This document shows positions 1 through 7,730 of a stretch of DNA of 40,097 nt, in pieces. A program made the position numbers and the translations under genes. The notes beneath the pieces were generated by a model. It was not told the DNA's origin. It did no database searches and was given only the letters and a program-made list of their open reading frames with translations. The stretch is from an uncultured Collinsella sp. (lineage in GTDB: Bacteria > Actinomycetota > Coriobacteriia > Coriobacteriales > Coriobacteriaceae): assembly GCA_900542315.1 (NCBI GenBank), contig UQMV01000016.1, positions 1 to 40,097 of the forward strand, given 5' to 3'. Within the stretch, counting starts at the first letter, position 1. Every line of letters begins with the position of its first letter.

Positions 1-2
1 TG

Positions 3-29
3 GACGGCACCGAGCCGTCATCGAACTGA
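3..29 (+). CDS. possible C-terminus of an upstream gene (partial)
   Basis: One frame reads DGTEPSSN followed by TGA at 27-29, just before a strong intrinsic terminator, so this is probably the tail of a gene that starts outside the window. Eight codons do not identify it. In mycobacteria rpsA lies upstream of coaE, so ribosomal protein S1 is a guess from gene order only. Confidence 0.3.
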   Translation, partial: DGTEPSSN

Positions 30-32
30 GAA

Positions 33-62
33 GGGGGAGGCCTCGCGGCCTCCCCCTTTTTT
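33..62 (+). terminator. intrinsic terminator of the upstream gene
   Basis: A perfect 10-bp GC-rich stem (GGGGGAGGCC at 33-42 with GGCCTCCCCC at 47-56) closes a 4-nt loop and is followed by six T residues. It lies directly after the stop codon at 27-29 and isolates coaE from upstream transcription. Confidence 0.93.
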
Positions 63-129
63 GCGTTGTATACACGTTGTACTTTGGGACCTAGTTCCCC
101 CGTATGCGCTCTTACTGTTTGGCTGTATT

Positions 130-160
130 TTGAGTCCTTCTAGTGTATTTGAGCGATAAT
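130..160 (+). promoter_or_regulatory. candidate coaE promoter
   Basis: TTGAGT (130-135) and GATAAT (155-160) resemble sigma-70-type -35 and -10 boxes, but the 19-nt spacer is long. The stretch 63-188 is AT-richer than its surroundings and holds no gene. This is the best promoter candidate between the upstream terminator and coaE. Confidence 0.35.
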
Positions 161-188
161 TACTCGCATTGGCGTTAGGGAGGGCTTG

Positions 189-830
189 ATGTTTACCGTA
201 TTTGTCTTGGGCAATATTGCTTCGGGTAAGTCGACTGCCTGCCGCTATTTCGAATCTCGTGGCGCTATGCTAATCGATCTGGATGAGCTTGCAAAATCGC
301 TGTATGTGCCGGGCTCTGATATCGTCAATGCACTCGCGGATGAATTCGGTTGGGACATTTTGGATGAGGAAGGCGGCATTCGCCGCAGCATCCTCGCTTC
401 TCGAGCTTTCGCTTCTCCTGATTTGGTCGCACGGCTCAATGGCATCGTGCATCCCGTTCTGATTGAACAGCTTTCGCTTAGGATTCTCGATCCGGTTTGT
501 TGTACGGTTTCATCTCCCCGTTATCCCTTTGCGGTGGTCGAGGTTTCTGCTCCGACTGGTTTTGAGGATGCATTTGGCTTGGCTGATGAAATTCTGGTCA
601 TTAGCGCCCCTTTGTCAGTTCGTCGCGAGCGCGCTATTCAACGTGGCATGGAGCCATCTGATTTCGATGCCCGTTCTGCTTGCCAGCCCGATGAGTCTGC
701 GCTGTGCAATCTCGCTACAACGGTGATTGATAATTCGGCAGCTGATAATTCGCTCTTTGAGCAGCTTGACTCATGGCTTGCATGCCACGGGTTTATAGAT
801 ACTCCGGATAAGGAGGAGGCCGATGCCTAA
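189..830 (+). CDS. coaE: dephospho-CoA kinase
   Basis: This enzyme phosphorylates the 3'-hydroxyl of dephospho-CoA with ATP, the last step of cytosolic coenzyme A synthesis. The 213-residue protein opens with a P-loop (GNIASGKST, residues 8-16), and the LIDLDELAK segment matches the substrate-binding DxD region of the family. An in-frame TTG lies three bases upstream, but the ATG at 189 is preferred because GGGAGGG sits at the usual distance before it. The stop overlaps the next start by 8 bp (ATGCCTAA), so the lytic transglycosylase is translationally coupled. Gene order coaE then uvrB is also found in mycobacteria, which supports the call. Confidence 0.9.
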   Translation: MFTVFVLGNIASGKSTACRYFESRGAMLIDLDELAKSLYVPGSDIVNALADEFGWDILDEEGGIRRSILASRAFASPDLVARLNGIVHPVLIEQLSLRILDPVCCTVSSPRYPFAVVEVSAPTGFEDAFGLADEILVISAPLSVRRERAIQRGMEPSDFDARSACQPDESALCNLATTVIDNSAADNSLFEQLDSWLACHGFIDTPDKEEADA

Positions 831-1404
831 GGCACGTTTCTTTACATGGTATCGCGTGGCGCCACTTGCCGTTGTGCTCGTCTTCGGCCTTATTTCGCTC
901 GTCTACTCGTTTGCTCCTGCCGCTTTCTTTAAGCCGCTGTATCCGATTGACTACGAGGCGTATGTAAAACAATCCAGTATTTCGCATAATCTGGATCCGT
1001 ATCTGGTGTGCGCTGTCATTAAGTCGGAATCGAATTGGGATCCCGAGGCCGAGTCGAATCAGGGTGCTCAGGGATTGATGCAGCTGATGCCCGAGACTGC
1101 CCAGGATATGATCGCCAAGGGTCTTGTCGACGGAGGGGAGTATTCGGCCGACAATCTTAACGATCCGGCTACGAATATCGAGTTTGGCTGCGCATACCTC
1201 TCGTATCTTCTAACCTATTTCAACGGGTCGACGGATAGTGCCATTGCCGCCTATAACGCCGGTATGGGCAATGTCGACGGATGGGCGCAGCAGAACACGT
1301 CACTCCATAATGCGATTACCTTCCCTGAAACTCAGGCTTATCTGATTCGCGTCAATAATGCCTGGGTTCGATATAAGACTCTCTATCCCGATCGGTTCGT
1401 ATAG
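823..1404 (+). CDS. lytic transglycosylase, SLT domain (membrane-anchored)
   Basis: It is predicted to cleave the MurNAc-GlcNAc bond of peptidoglycan, forming 1,6-anhydroMurNAc ends, outside the cytoplasmic membrane. The 193-residue protein has one hydrophobic N-terminal segment (about residues 12-35) acting as an anchor or uncleaved signal. A compact Slt70-like domain follows: catalytic Glu69 in IKSES, then GLMQLMP (84-90) and AYNAG (143-147), the classic SLT motifs. There are no extra LysM or SH3 domains, so this is a minimal enzyme. The start overlaps the coaE stop and is preceded by AAGGAGGAGG inside coaE. It may remodel the wall during growth; no specific partner is visible. Confidence 0.88.
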   Translation: MPKARFFTWYRVAPLAVVLVFGLISLVYSFAPAAFFKPLYPIDYEAYVKQSSISHNLDPYLVCAVIKSESNWDPEAESNQGAQGLMQLMPETAQDMIAKGLVDGGEYSADNLNDPATNIEFGCAYLSYLLTYFNGSTDSAIAAYNAGMGNVDGWAQQNTSLHNAITFPETQAYLIRVNNAWVRYKTLYPDRFV

Positions 1405-1455
1405 GACTAAGCCCACCGCCTGCGTATACTGCAGATGTATGAGTTAGGAGTATCC

Positions 1456-3696
1456 ATGGCGGAATTTGAAGTAGAACGCGTTGGTGGTGAACTTAAGCGC
1501 TTTGGCGTTGAGGGCGCTGAGGTGCCGTTTGAAGTCGTCTCTCCCTATGAGCCTGCCGGTTCCCAGCCTAAGGCCATTGAGTCGCTTGTGCAGGGCGTGA
1601 GGGACGGAGACCGCTATCAGGTTTTGCTGGGTGTGACTGGTTCGGGCAAGACCTTCACGATGGCAAAGACTATTGAGGCCCTGGGAAAGCCGACGCTGGT
1701 CATGGCTCCGAATAAAACGCTCGCCGCTCAGCTTGCGAGCGAGCTCAAAGAGTTTTTTCCCAATAACGCTGTGGTCTACTTCGTCTCGTACTACGACTAC
1801 TATCAGCCCGAGGCGTATGTGCCGCAAAGCGATACATATATCGAGAAAGACTCCTCGATTAACGAAGAGGTCGAGATGCTGCGCCATCAAGCAACCGCGT
1901 CACTGCTCTCTCGACGCGATGTGATCGTTGTCGCATCGGTCTCGTGTATCTATGGCATTGGCTCTCCTGAGGACTATGCGGGTCTGGCTCCAAACGTCGA
2001 CAAGAAGGTGCCGCTCGAGCGCGATGACTTTATCCATGCACTTATCGACATTCAATATGATCGCAATGACTATGACCTGGCACGTGGCACGTTCCGCGTG
2101 CGCGGCGATGTTGTCGACGTGTATCCGCCTTATGCCGAGCATCCGTTGCGGTTTGAGTTCTTTGGCGACGAGGTCGAGCTGATTGCCGAGATCGATGAGG
2201 TCACCGGTGAGATGCTTCGTGAGTACGAGGCCATCCCCGTATGGCCGGCATCGCACTACGTGACCGAGAAGCCGAAGGTCAAGGCGGCTCTGAAATCGAT
2301 CAGCGAAGAGTGCGAGAAGCGCGTGGCGGAGCTCAAGGCGACCGACAAGTTGCTCGAGGCACAGCGTCTGCAGCAGCGCACTGATTATGATCTTGAGATG
2401 CTCGAGACGATGGGCTTTTGCAACGGCATCGAGAACTACTCGCGTCATCTGGACGGTCGCAAGCCGGGTGAGCCGCCATTTACCCTAATCGATTACTTTC
2501 CTAAGGATATGCTCTGCATCATCGATGAGAGCCATGTGACGGTGCCGCAGATTCGTGGCATGCACGAAGGTGACCGCTCGCGTAAGGTGACGCTGGTGGA
2601 ACACGGTTTTCGCCTGCCCTCGGCGCTCGATAACCGCCCGCTTCGTTTCGATGAGTTTGAGGCAAGGATACCTCAGTTCATCTACGTTTCGGCCACGCCG
2701 GGTGACTATGAGCTGCGAGTGAGCCAAAATGACGTGGAGCAGATTATTCGTCCGACCGGCCTGCTCGACCCCAAGATTGACGTGCGTCCAGTTCGCGGCC
2801 AGATTGACGATCTTGAGGACGAGATTCGCGGGCGCGTTGCCCGCAAGGAGCGCGTGCTGGTGACCACGCTGACCAAACGCATGGCTGAGGACCTGACCGA
2901 CCATCTACTCGACGCCGGCATTAAGGTCAACTACATGCACTCTGATACGGCGACAATGGACCGTGTCGAGATCCTGCGAACGCTGCGCGAGGGCAAGATC
3001 GATGTTCTCGTTGGCATCAACCTGCTTCGCGAGGGCTTGGATCTTCCCGAGGTCTCACTGGTGGCAATTCTCGATGCCGATAAGGAAGGCTTCTTGCGCA
3101 ACCGCCGTTCGCTGATTCAGACGATTGGCCGCGCGGCCCGTAACGCCGATGGCGAAGTCATCATGTACGCAGATGTCGTGACCGATTCGATGAAAGAGGC
3201 CATCGAGGAGACGCAGCGCCGTCGCGAGATTCAGATGGCATATAACGAAGAGCATGGCATTGTGCCCAAGACAGTGCGCAAGGCCATCAACGACATCTCA
3301 AGTTTTATTGCCGAGGCCGAAAAAACTGTGGGCTCCAAGAGACGCTCGAAGGGCGACTCTCTTGGCCATGGCGCATTCTATACGCCCGATGAGTCGGGCG
3401 AGGGCGGTGTGCCGGAAACGGTGGCGCCCGAGCAGACACTTGCGGAGCAGTTGGAAGAACTGCCGCATGACGAGCTTGTGCGGATCGTCGAAACCATGGA
3501 AGAGGATATGCGTAACGCTTCCGCCGCTATGGACTTTGAGGAGGCGGCGCGCCTGCGCGATGCTGTCGTTCAGATTCGGGCGATGCTCGAGGGTGCGTCT
3601 GAGGACGAGACGATCGAGCGCTTACGCTCGCAGGCCCGCAAGGGTTCCACGTTCGCATCGGGCAGAAAACGCCAGGGTGCACGGTTTAAGAAATAG
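1456..3696 (+). CDS. uvrB: excinuclease ABC subunit B
   Basis: UvrB is the damage-verifying helicase-like subunit of nucleotide excision repair. It is loaded by UvrA and recruits UvrC. The 746-residue protein shows the Walker A motif (GVTGSGKT, 59-66), the tyrosine-rich beta-hairpin (YYDYYQPEAYVP) that clamps one DNA strand, the DESH Walker B motif, helicase motifs V and VI (GINLLREGLD and QTIGRAARN), and a C-terminal UVR domain (LDFEEAARLRD-like) that contacts UvrC. The ATG at 1456 is chosen over 1435 because TTAGGAG lies just before it and homology begins there. It is longer than E. coli UvrB, through a Gly/Glu-rich linker before the UVR domain and a basic tail. TATACT at 1425-1430 may be its -10 box. 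Confidence 0.97.
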   Translation: MAEFEVERVGGELKRFGVEGAEVPFEVVSPYEPAGSQPKAIESLVQGVRDGDRYQVLLGVTGSGKTFTMAKTIEALGKPTLVMAPNKTLAAQLASELKEFFPNNAVVYFVSYYDYYQPEAYVPQSDTYIEKDSSINEEVEMLRHQATASLLSRRDVIVVASVSCIYGIGSPEDYAGLAPNVDKKVPLERDDFIHALIDIQYDRNDYDLARGTFRVRGDVVDVYPPYAEHPLRFEFFGDEVELIAEIDEVTGEMLREYEAIPVWPASHYVTEKPKVKAALKSISEECEKRVAELKATDKLLEAQRLQQRTDYDLEMLETMGFCNGIENYSRHLDGRKPGEPPFTLIDYFPKDMLCIIDESHVTVPQIRGMHEGDRSRKVTLVEHGFRLPSALDNRPLRFDEFEARIPQFIYVSATPGDYELRVSQNDVEQIIRPTGLLDPKIDVRPVRGQIDDLEDEIRGRVARKERVLVTTLTKRMAEDLTDHLLDAGIKVNYMHSDTATMDRVEILRTLREGKIDVLVGINLLREGLDLPEVSLVAILDADKEGFLRNRRSLIQTIGRAARNADGEVIMYADVVTDSMKEAIEETQRRREIQMAYNEEHGIVPKTVRKAINDISSFIAEAEKTVGSKRRSKGDSLGHGAFYTPDESGEGGVPETVAPEQTLAEQLEELPHDELVRIVETMEEDMRNASAAMDFEEAARLRDAVVQIRAMLEGASEDETIERLRSQARKGSTFASGRKRQGARFKK

Positions 3697-3702
3697 CGAA
3701 CA

Positions 3703-3742
3703 GGCCCCGAGTTCCCTGTGGAGCTCGGGGCCTATGTCTTTT
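3703..3742. terminator. hairpin between convergent genes
   Basis: GGCCCCGAG (3703-3711) pairs perfectly with CTCGGGGCC (3724-3732) around a 12-nt loop. The downstream stretch TATGTCTTTT is only moderately T-rich. It lies between the uvrB stop and the stop of the minus-strand flavoprotein gene, so it may end transcription from both sides. Confidence 0.65.
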
Positions 3743-3761
3743 GCGCGCTGGAATTTGTGCG

Positions 3762-5402
3762 TTAGAGGTCTGCGATCAGGGCTTCAGCACAACGGATGCC
3801 GTCGGTGGCCGCGCTCATGATGCCGCCGGCATATCCAGCTCCCTCACCACAAGGGTAGAGGCCCGGGGTCGACACGGCATGGCACGCTCGGTCTCGGGTG
3901 ACAGTGACCGGTGAGCTCGAACGAGTCTCCACGCCGGTAAGAACGGCATCGGGGCGGTCGTAGCCTCGTAGCTTTTTTCCGAGTAGGGGAAGTCCCAGAC
4001 GGAGCGACTCGACGATATGCTGCGGCAGGGCTTCGTCAATTGCCGTCCAGGTCACACCGAGCGGATAGGTGGGCTTTACCTTTCCGGGCGCCTTGCTGGC
4101 GCGTCCTGCGAGGAAATCTCCGACGAGCTGTGCCGGCGCATTCCAGTTGGAACCGCCCAGGCGATAGGCGGCCGCCTCGCAGGCACGCTGGAGCTCGATG
4201 CCGGCGAGCGGGTCATCGTTGGGAAGGTCCTCAGGCGTGACGTTAACGAGCAGGGCGGCATTTGCGTTGCGTCCGTCGCGGGCATTGAGACTGGCCCCGT
4301 TGACGCACAGATGGCACGGTTCTGAAGAGGCGGCAACAACCTGTCCGCCGGGGCACATGCAAAACGAGAACACGCTGCGGCCGTTGGGAAGATGGGCAAC
4401 AAGTTTGTAGGGGGCCGCCCCGAGCGCTGGATGTCCCGCCGAGGCTCCATATTGGGCTCTGTCGATGTCGCGTTGCGGATGCTCGATGCGAACGCCCATG
4501 GCAAAGGTCTTTTGCGCGAGGGCCACGTTGTGGTCCTTAAGGAGCTCAAAAATATCGCGAGCAGAATGCCCGCAGGCGAGGATGAGGTGCTTTGTCTCGA
4601 TTGGCTCGTAAGCGGCGTCTTGGGACGATTGGACATCAATACCGGTGATGGCGCCAGACGCGTCGATGCGAATGTCGACGAGCTTCGTTCGATAACGGAC
4701 GACACCTCCGAGCTGCTCGATGCGCTGGGATATAGCGGTGACAACCTTGGGAAGGATGTCGGAGCCAATGTGCGGCTTGGCATCCCACAGAATATCGCGG
4801 GGCGCACCCGCCTCGACGAAGGTTTCGAGGATAAGGCGATGGGCGGGATTTTTTGTTCCCGTATTGAGCTTGCCGTCCGAGAAGGTCCCCGCGCCGCCCA
4901 GACCAAACTGAATATTGCTCTCGGGGTCGAGGATGCGCTCCTTTAGAAAGAGGTCGATCGCCTGCGAGCGGCGAAATGCCGGGTCGCCGCGCTCGATAAG
5001 CAAGGGCTTAAGACCTGCTTTGGCGAGCGTGAGCGCAGCGAAAAGGCCGGCGCATCCGGCGCCGACAACGACAGGGCGTTCTTGAGGTGCGTCGGAGACG
5101 GGGGAGGGGAATGAAGGCTCATCGTCTTCTATCGCGCGTACGCGCGAGCGGTCACGCTCGGCAACGCTGTCGACCGCTTCTCGCTCGAGGTGGGGACTAG
5201 TCAGCTCAACACGAAAGCTCAGGATAAAATGGACGTCTCGTTTTTTGCGAGCGTCGATTGACTTGCGGTGGAGCTCGATGGACTTGATCTCGGAGTCCTT
5301 GCAACGTAGGATGCGCTTGGCGACTCGCTTGCCAACAATGAGGCAGGCATTTTCATCGCCGGCTTCATCGAGCGACGCGTTGACTTGGGTGATTTCGATC
5401 AT
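3762..5402 (-). CDS. FAD-dependent oxidoreductase, COG2509-like
   Basis: This 546-residue flavoprotein has a distinctive N-terminal domain (about residues 1-105). An FAD/NAD(P)-binding Rossmann core follows, starting VVVGAGCAGLFAALTLAKAG (dinucleotide motif at 114-119), with an ERG acidic end to the second strand. Later motifs include GGAGTFSDGKL, GHSARD and the C-terminal GEGAGYAGGI segment typical of FAD-dependent dehydrogenases of this uncharacterised family. The physiological substrate is unknown. The start is set at 5402, where AAGGAG precedes the ATG; the open frame continues upstream into the neighbouring gene without support. It is the last gene of the minus-strand cluster and is separated from the previous gene by a terminator-like hairpin. 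Confidence 0.85.
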   Translation of the reverse strand: MIEITQVNASLDEAGDENACLIVGKRVAKRILRCKDSEIKSIELHRKSIDARKKRDVHFILSFRVELTSPHLEREAVDSVAERDRSRVRAIEDDEPSFPSPVSDAPQERPVVVGAGCAGLFAALTLAKAGLKPLLIERGDPAFRRSQAIDLFLKERILDPESNIQFGLGGAGTFSDGKLNTGTKNPAHRLILETFVEAGAPRDILWDAKPHIGSDILPKVVTAISQRIEQLGGVVRYRTKLVDIRIDASGAITGIDVQSSQDAAYEPIETKHLILACGHSARDIFELLKDHNVALAQKTFAMGVRIEHPQRDIDRAQYGASAGHPALGAAPYKLVAHLPNGRSVFSFCMCPGGQVVAASSEPCHLCVNGASLNARDGRNANAALLVNVTPEDLPNDDPLAGIELQRACEAAAYRLGGSNWNAPAQLVGDFLAGRASKAPGKVKPTYPLGVTWTAIDEALPQHIVESLRLGLPLLGKKLRGYDRPDAVLTGVETRSSSPVTVTRDRACHAVSTPGLYPCGEGAGYAGGIMSAATDGIRCAEALIADL

Positions 5403-5420
5403 CGAGGTCTCCTTAGAGGC

Positions 5421-5452
5421 AAGAAAGAGGCCGTCCGGTATCCCAGACGGCC
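5421..5452 (-). terminator. intrinsic terminator or attenuator between two flavoprotein genes
   Basis: On the minus strand, GGCCGTC and GACGGCC (plus coordinates 5446-5452 and 5430-5436) form a short GC-rich stem followed by TCTTTCTT. It ends the HI0933-like gene and lies immediately before the ribosome binding site of the COG2509-like gene, so transcription of the latter needs read-through or its own start. Confidence 0.6.
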
Positions 5453-5482
5453 CGAATGCGTTTTTGATTATAGACTGAGCGG

Positions 5483-6754
5483 CTACAGGCTGCTTGCAGC
5501 GCGAATGCCCGAGAGCCAGGCCCACGCAAGGTTAAAGCCTCCGCAATCGGCGTCGATGTCGAGCGCTTCGCCGCAGACGTAAAGCGGGGCGTCGACAACG
5601 CAGCGCGCGCGTAGACTGGGCGTTGAGATGCTCTCGATAGATACGCCACCACGCGTGACCTGCGCCGAGCGCTCCTTGGCTGTTCCCTCGACGAGCAACT
5701 TAAAGTGCTTGAGGATCGAGACCAGGTGGATGACATCGTTGGAGCCTGGATGGCACTGCTCGAACGCTGTGCAGACGACGCGGGAGAGTTGCGGGGCGAG
5801 CATGCCGTCGAGCCAACGGGGATCGCGGGGCGAAAAGCCGCCGAGCAGTTCAACGCGCCGGTTAAGTATATCGAGCAACTCGTCTTTGGAGAGGTCGGGG
5901 AAAACGTCGAGCAGGATCGTATCGCCGCGCTGGATACGACGGGAGAGGTTGAAGACAGCGACGCCCGAGATGCCGAAGGCTCGAAACAGCACTTCACCGT
6001 CTTCGTGCCAGAGCTCACTATGGTTACGGGTGAGCGTCAAGCGGGCGCGGACGCGCAGACCATCCAACGTCTTGAGTGCCGCCCGATCGCCAACGACCGT
6101 TGCCGATACGGGGCAGAGGATGGGGTGCAGCGAAGTGAGGGGGAGGCTAAACGTATCGGCGATACCGGTGGGGTTGCCGCCCGTGGCGATAATTACGGCA
6201 TGTGCCTGCAGGGCCTCGTTCTTGCGAGGGACATCGGCGAGCGCTTTCCGAAGCGAGCGGAGCTCCGATTTTCGGTCGTCGTGCTTTTTTGCCTTGAGCG
6301 CCCGTGCTGGACGGTCTATTTGGAGTGCCCAGCCTTCGGAAGCTTTGTGCGCCGAGGCAACGTTGGCTCCGCAGATTAAGGTGATACCTAGGCGGTCGCA
6401 AACGTTGAGAAGCGCGTCGCGCACCGATTCGGCGCGAAGGGAGCGCGGGTACAGCCGGTCTTCCTCGGAGGTTGTCATGATGCCCAGCGAGGAGAAGAAA
6501 CCCATAAGCTCTTGTTCGGGCCGGGGGCCCATAACGGATTCAACGAATGCGGGGTGGTTATACCGCTGTGGATCAATTGATTCGTTGGAGAGGTTGCAGC
6601 GGCCGTTGCCGGTCGCAAGGAGCTTAAAGCCGCAGGCGACATCGCGCTCAACGATGCAGACGCTTTTGCCAGCTCGTGCGGCCGTAATGGCGGCGGCGAG
6701 GCCTGAAGCCCCGCCGCCGATTACCAGGACGTCATAGAAGGCGCTCGCGTTCAC
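5483..6754 (-). CDS. NAD(P)/FAD-dependent oxidoreductase, HI0933/BaiN family
   Basis: The 423-residue protein begins with an FAD-binding motif (VIGGGASGLAA, dinucleotide core 13-18) and contains the hallmark KLLATGNGRCNLSN-type block of the HI0933 family, plus a C-terminal GEALDIDADCGGFNL FAD-contact motif. Family members include BaiN, implicated in gut bile-acid reduction, but most have no proven substrate, so no reaction is assigned. The start is a GTG directly abutting the TAA of the upstream mrp gene (zero spacing), so translation is almost certainly coupled to mrp. The stop at 5483 is followed by a hairpin. Pairing with another flavoprotein gene downstream suggests a shared redox role, which is inference. 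Confidence 0.85.
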   Translation of the reverse strand: MNASAFYDVLVIGGGASGLAAAITAARAGKSVCIVERDVACGFKLLATGNGRCNLSNESIDPQRYNHPAFVESVMGPRPEQELMGFFSSLGIMTTSEEDRLYPRSLRAESVRDALLNVCDRLGITLICGANVASAHKASEGWALQIDRPARALKAKKHDDRKSELRSLRKALADVPRKNEALQAHAVIIATGGNPTGIADTFSLPLTSLHPILCPVSATVVGDRAALKTLDGLRVRARLTLTRNHSELWHEDGEVLFRAFGISGVAVFNLSRRIQRGDTILLDVFPDLSKDELLDILNRRVELLGGFSPRDPRWLDGMLAPQLSRVVCTAFEQCHPGSNDVIHLVSILKHFKLLVEGTAKERSAQVTRGGVSIESISTPSLRARCVVDAPLYVCGEALDIDADCGGFNLAWAWLSGIRAASSL

Positions 6755-7585
6755 TTAGGCCTCGTCGGTCTCGTGCGGGGTAATGGCCTCGACGGCAGAG
6801 ACTGCCTTGGGCAACATGCCATCGGGCAGTGCGGTCTCGACCTCGCCCTTATCGCAGGCCTCGGCGAGTGCCGGATTAATGGGAAGCTGGCCCAAGATGT
6901 CGAGGTTATAGCGCTCTGCGACCTCGGGGAGCTTGCTCTTGCCAAAGACCTCGATCTTCTTGCCGCAGTCGGGACACTCAATATAGCTCATGTTCTCGAC
7001 AATGCCCAGAATGGGGACGTTCATCTTCTCGGCCATGTTGACCGCCTTGGCGACGATCATCGAGACCAGATCCTGCGGGCTCGTGACGATGACGATGCCG
7101 TCGACGGGCAGCGACTGGAAGACGGTGAGCGCGACGTCGCCTGTTCCCGGAGGCATGTCGACCAGCAGGTAGTCGATGGGGCCCCACGAGGTCTCGCTCC
7201 AGAACTGCCTAATGGCGCCTGCGATGACCGGACCGCGCCAAAGGACGGGGTCGGTCTCGTTTTGGAGCAGAAGGTTGGAGCTCATGACCTTGACGCCGTG
7301 CTCGGAGATTTCGGGCAGCATAAGGTTGCCAAGGGCATGGACGTGGCGTCCGCTCATGCCGAACATCTTGGGGATAGAGGGACCGGTGATGTCGGCATCG
7401 AGGACGCCGACCTTGTGGCCGTGACGGGCAAGCTCGGTGGCGATGGCACCGGTGACAAACGACTTGCCGACACCGCCCTTGCCGGAAAGCACGGCGATGA
7501 CGCGTTTGACCTCGGATAGCGTGTTCTCCTCAAATTGCGACGGCGACGTTTGTCCGCCGGCAGCCTGTGCGTGCTCGCAACCCAT
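6755..7585 (-). CDS. Mrp/NBP35-family Fe-S cluster carrier ATPase
   Basis: This is a cytosolic P-loop ATPase of the Mrp/ApbC type, which binds and transfers iron-sulfur clusters to target proteins. The 276-residue protein has a deviant Walker A (GKGGVGKS, 35-42), switch motifs DADITGPS and VDMPPGTGD, and the CxxC pair (Cys204 and Cys207 in ECPDCG) that bridges a cluster between subunits. An N-terminal MGCEH segment adds another Cys. The ATG at 7585 is preceded by AAAGGAG. It heads a minus-strand operon with two flavoproteins, and the next gene starts at the base after its stop. Mrp-like proteins often carry the domain alone, as here. Confidence 0.9.
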   Translation of the reverse strand: MGCEHAQAAGGQTSPSQFEENTLSEVKRVIAVLSGKGGVGKSFVTGAIATELARHGHKVGVLDADITGPSIPKMFGMSGRHVHALGNLMLPEISEHGVKVMSSNLLLQNETDPVLWRGPVIAGAIRQFWSETSWGPIDYLLVDMPPGTGDVALTVFQSLPVDGIVIVTSPQDLVSMIVAKAVNMAEKMNVPILGIVENMSYIECPDCGKKIEVFGKSKLPEVAERYNLDILGQLPINPALAEACDKGEVETALPDGMLPKAVSAVEAITPHETDEA

Positions 7586-7640
7586 GTATGACTCCTTTGT
7601 ATATGTTGGGGCCGAGGCCCCGTGATGTGACACGAGCGTC

Positions 7641-7670
7641 ATTGTACCCTCGTTTGCGAGCGGGAGTCAT
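7641..7670 (-). promoter_or_regulatory. candidate promoter of the mrp-flavoprotein operon
   Basis: On the minus strand, ATGACT (plus 7665-7670) and TACAAT (plus 7641-7646) are separated by 18 nt, a good sigma-70-type arrangement. The predicted leader also holds a short GGGGCC/GGCCCC palindrome (7608-7621) before the ribosome binding site. Confidence 0.5.
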
Positions 7671-7730
7671 TTGCGATGCATTTGGGCCGAGCGTGCTTGC
7701 AATACGATGGGTCCAAGCGAATGGGCGGGC

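Noticed and set aside
823..830. 8-bp gene overlaps (coaE/SLT, pgk/tpiA, esterase/paralogue) as possible programmed frameshifts
   Set aside because: They are ordinary ATGnnTAA stop-start overlaps with ribosome binding sites upstream; no slippery sequence is present.
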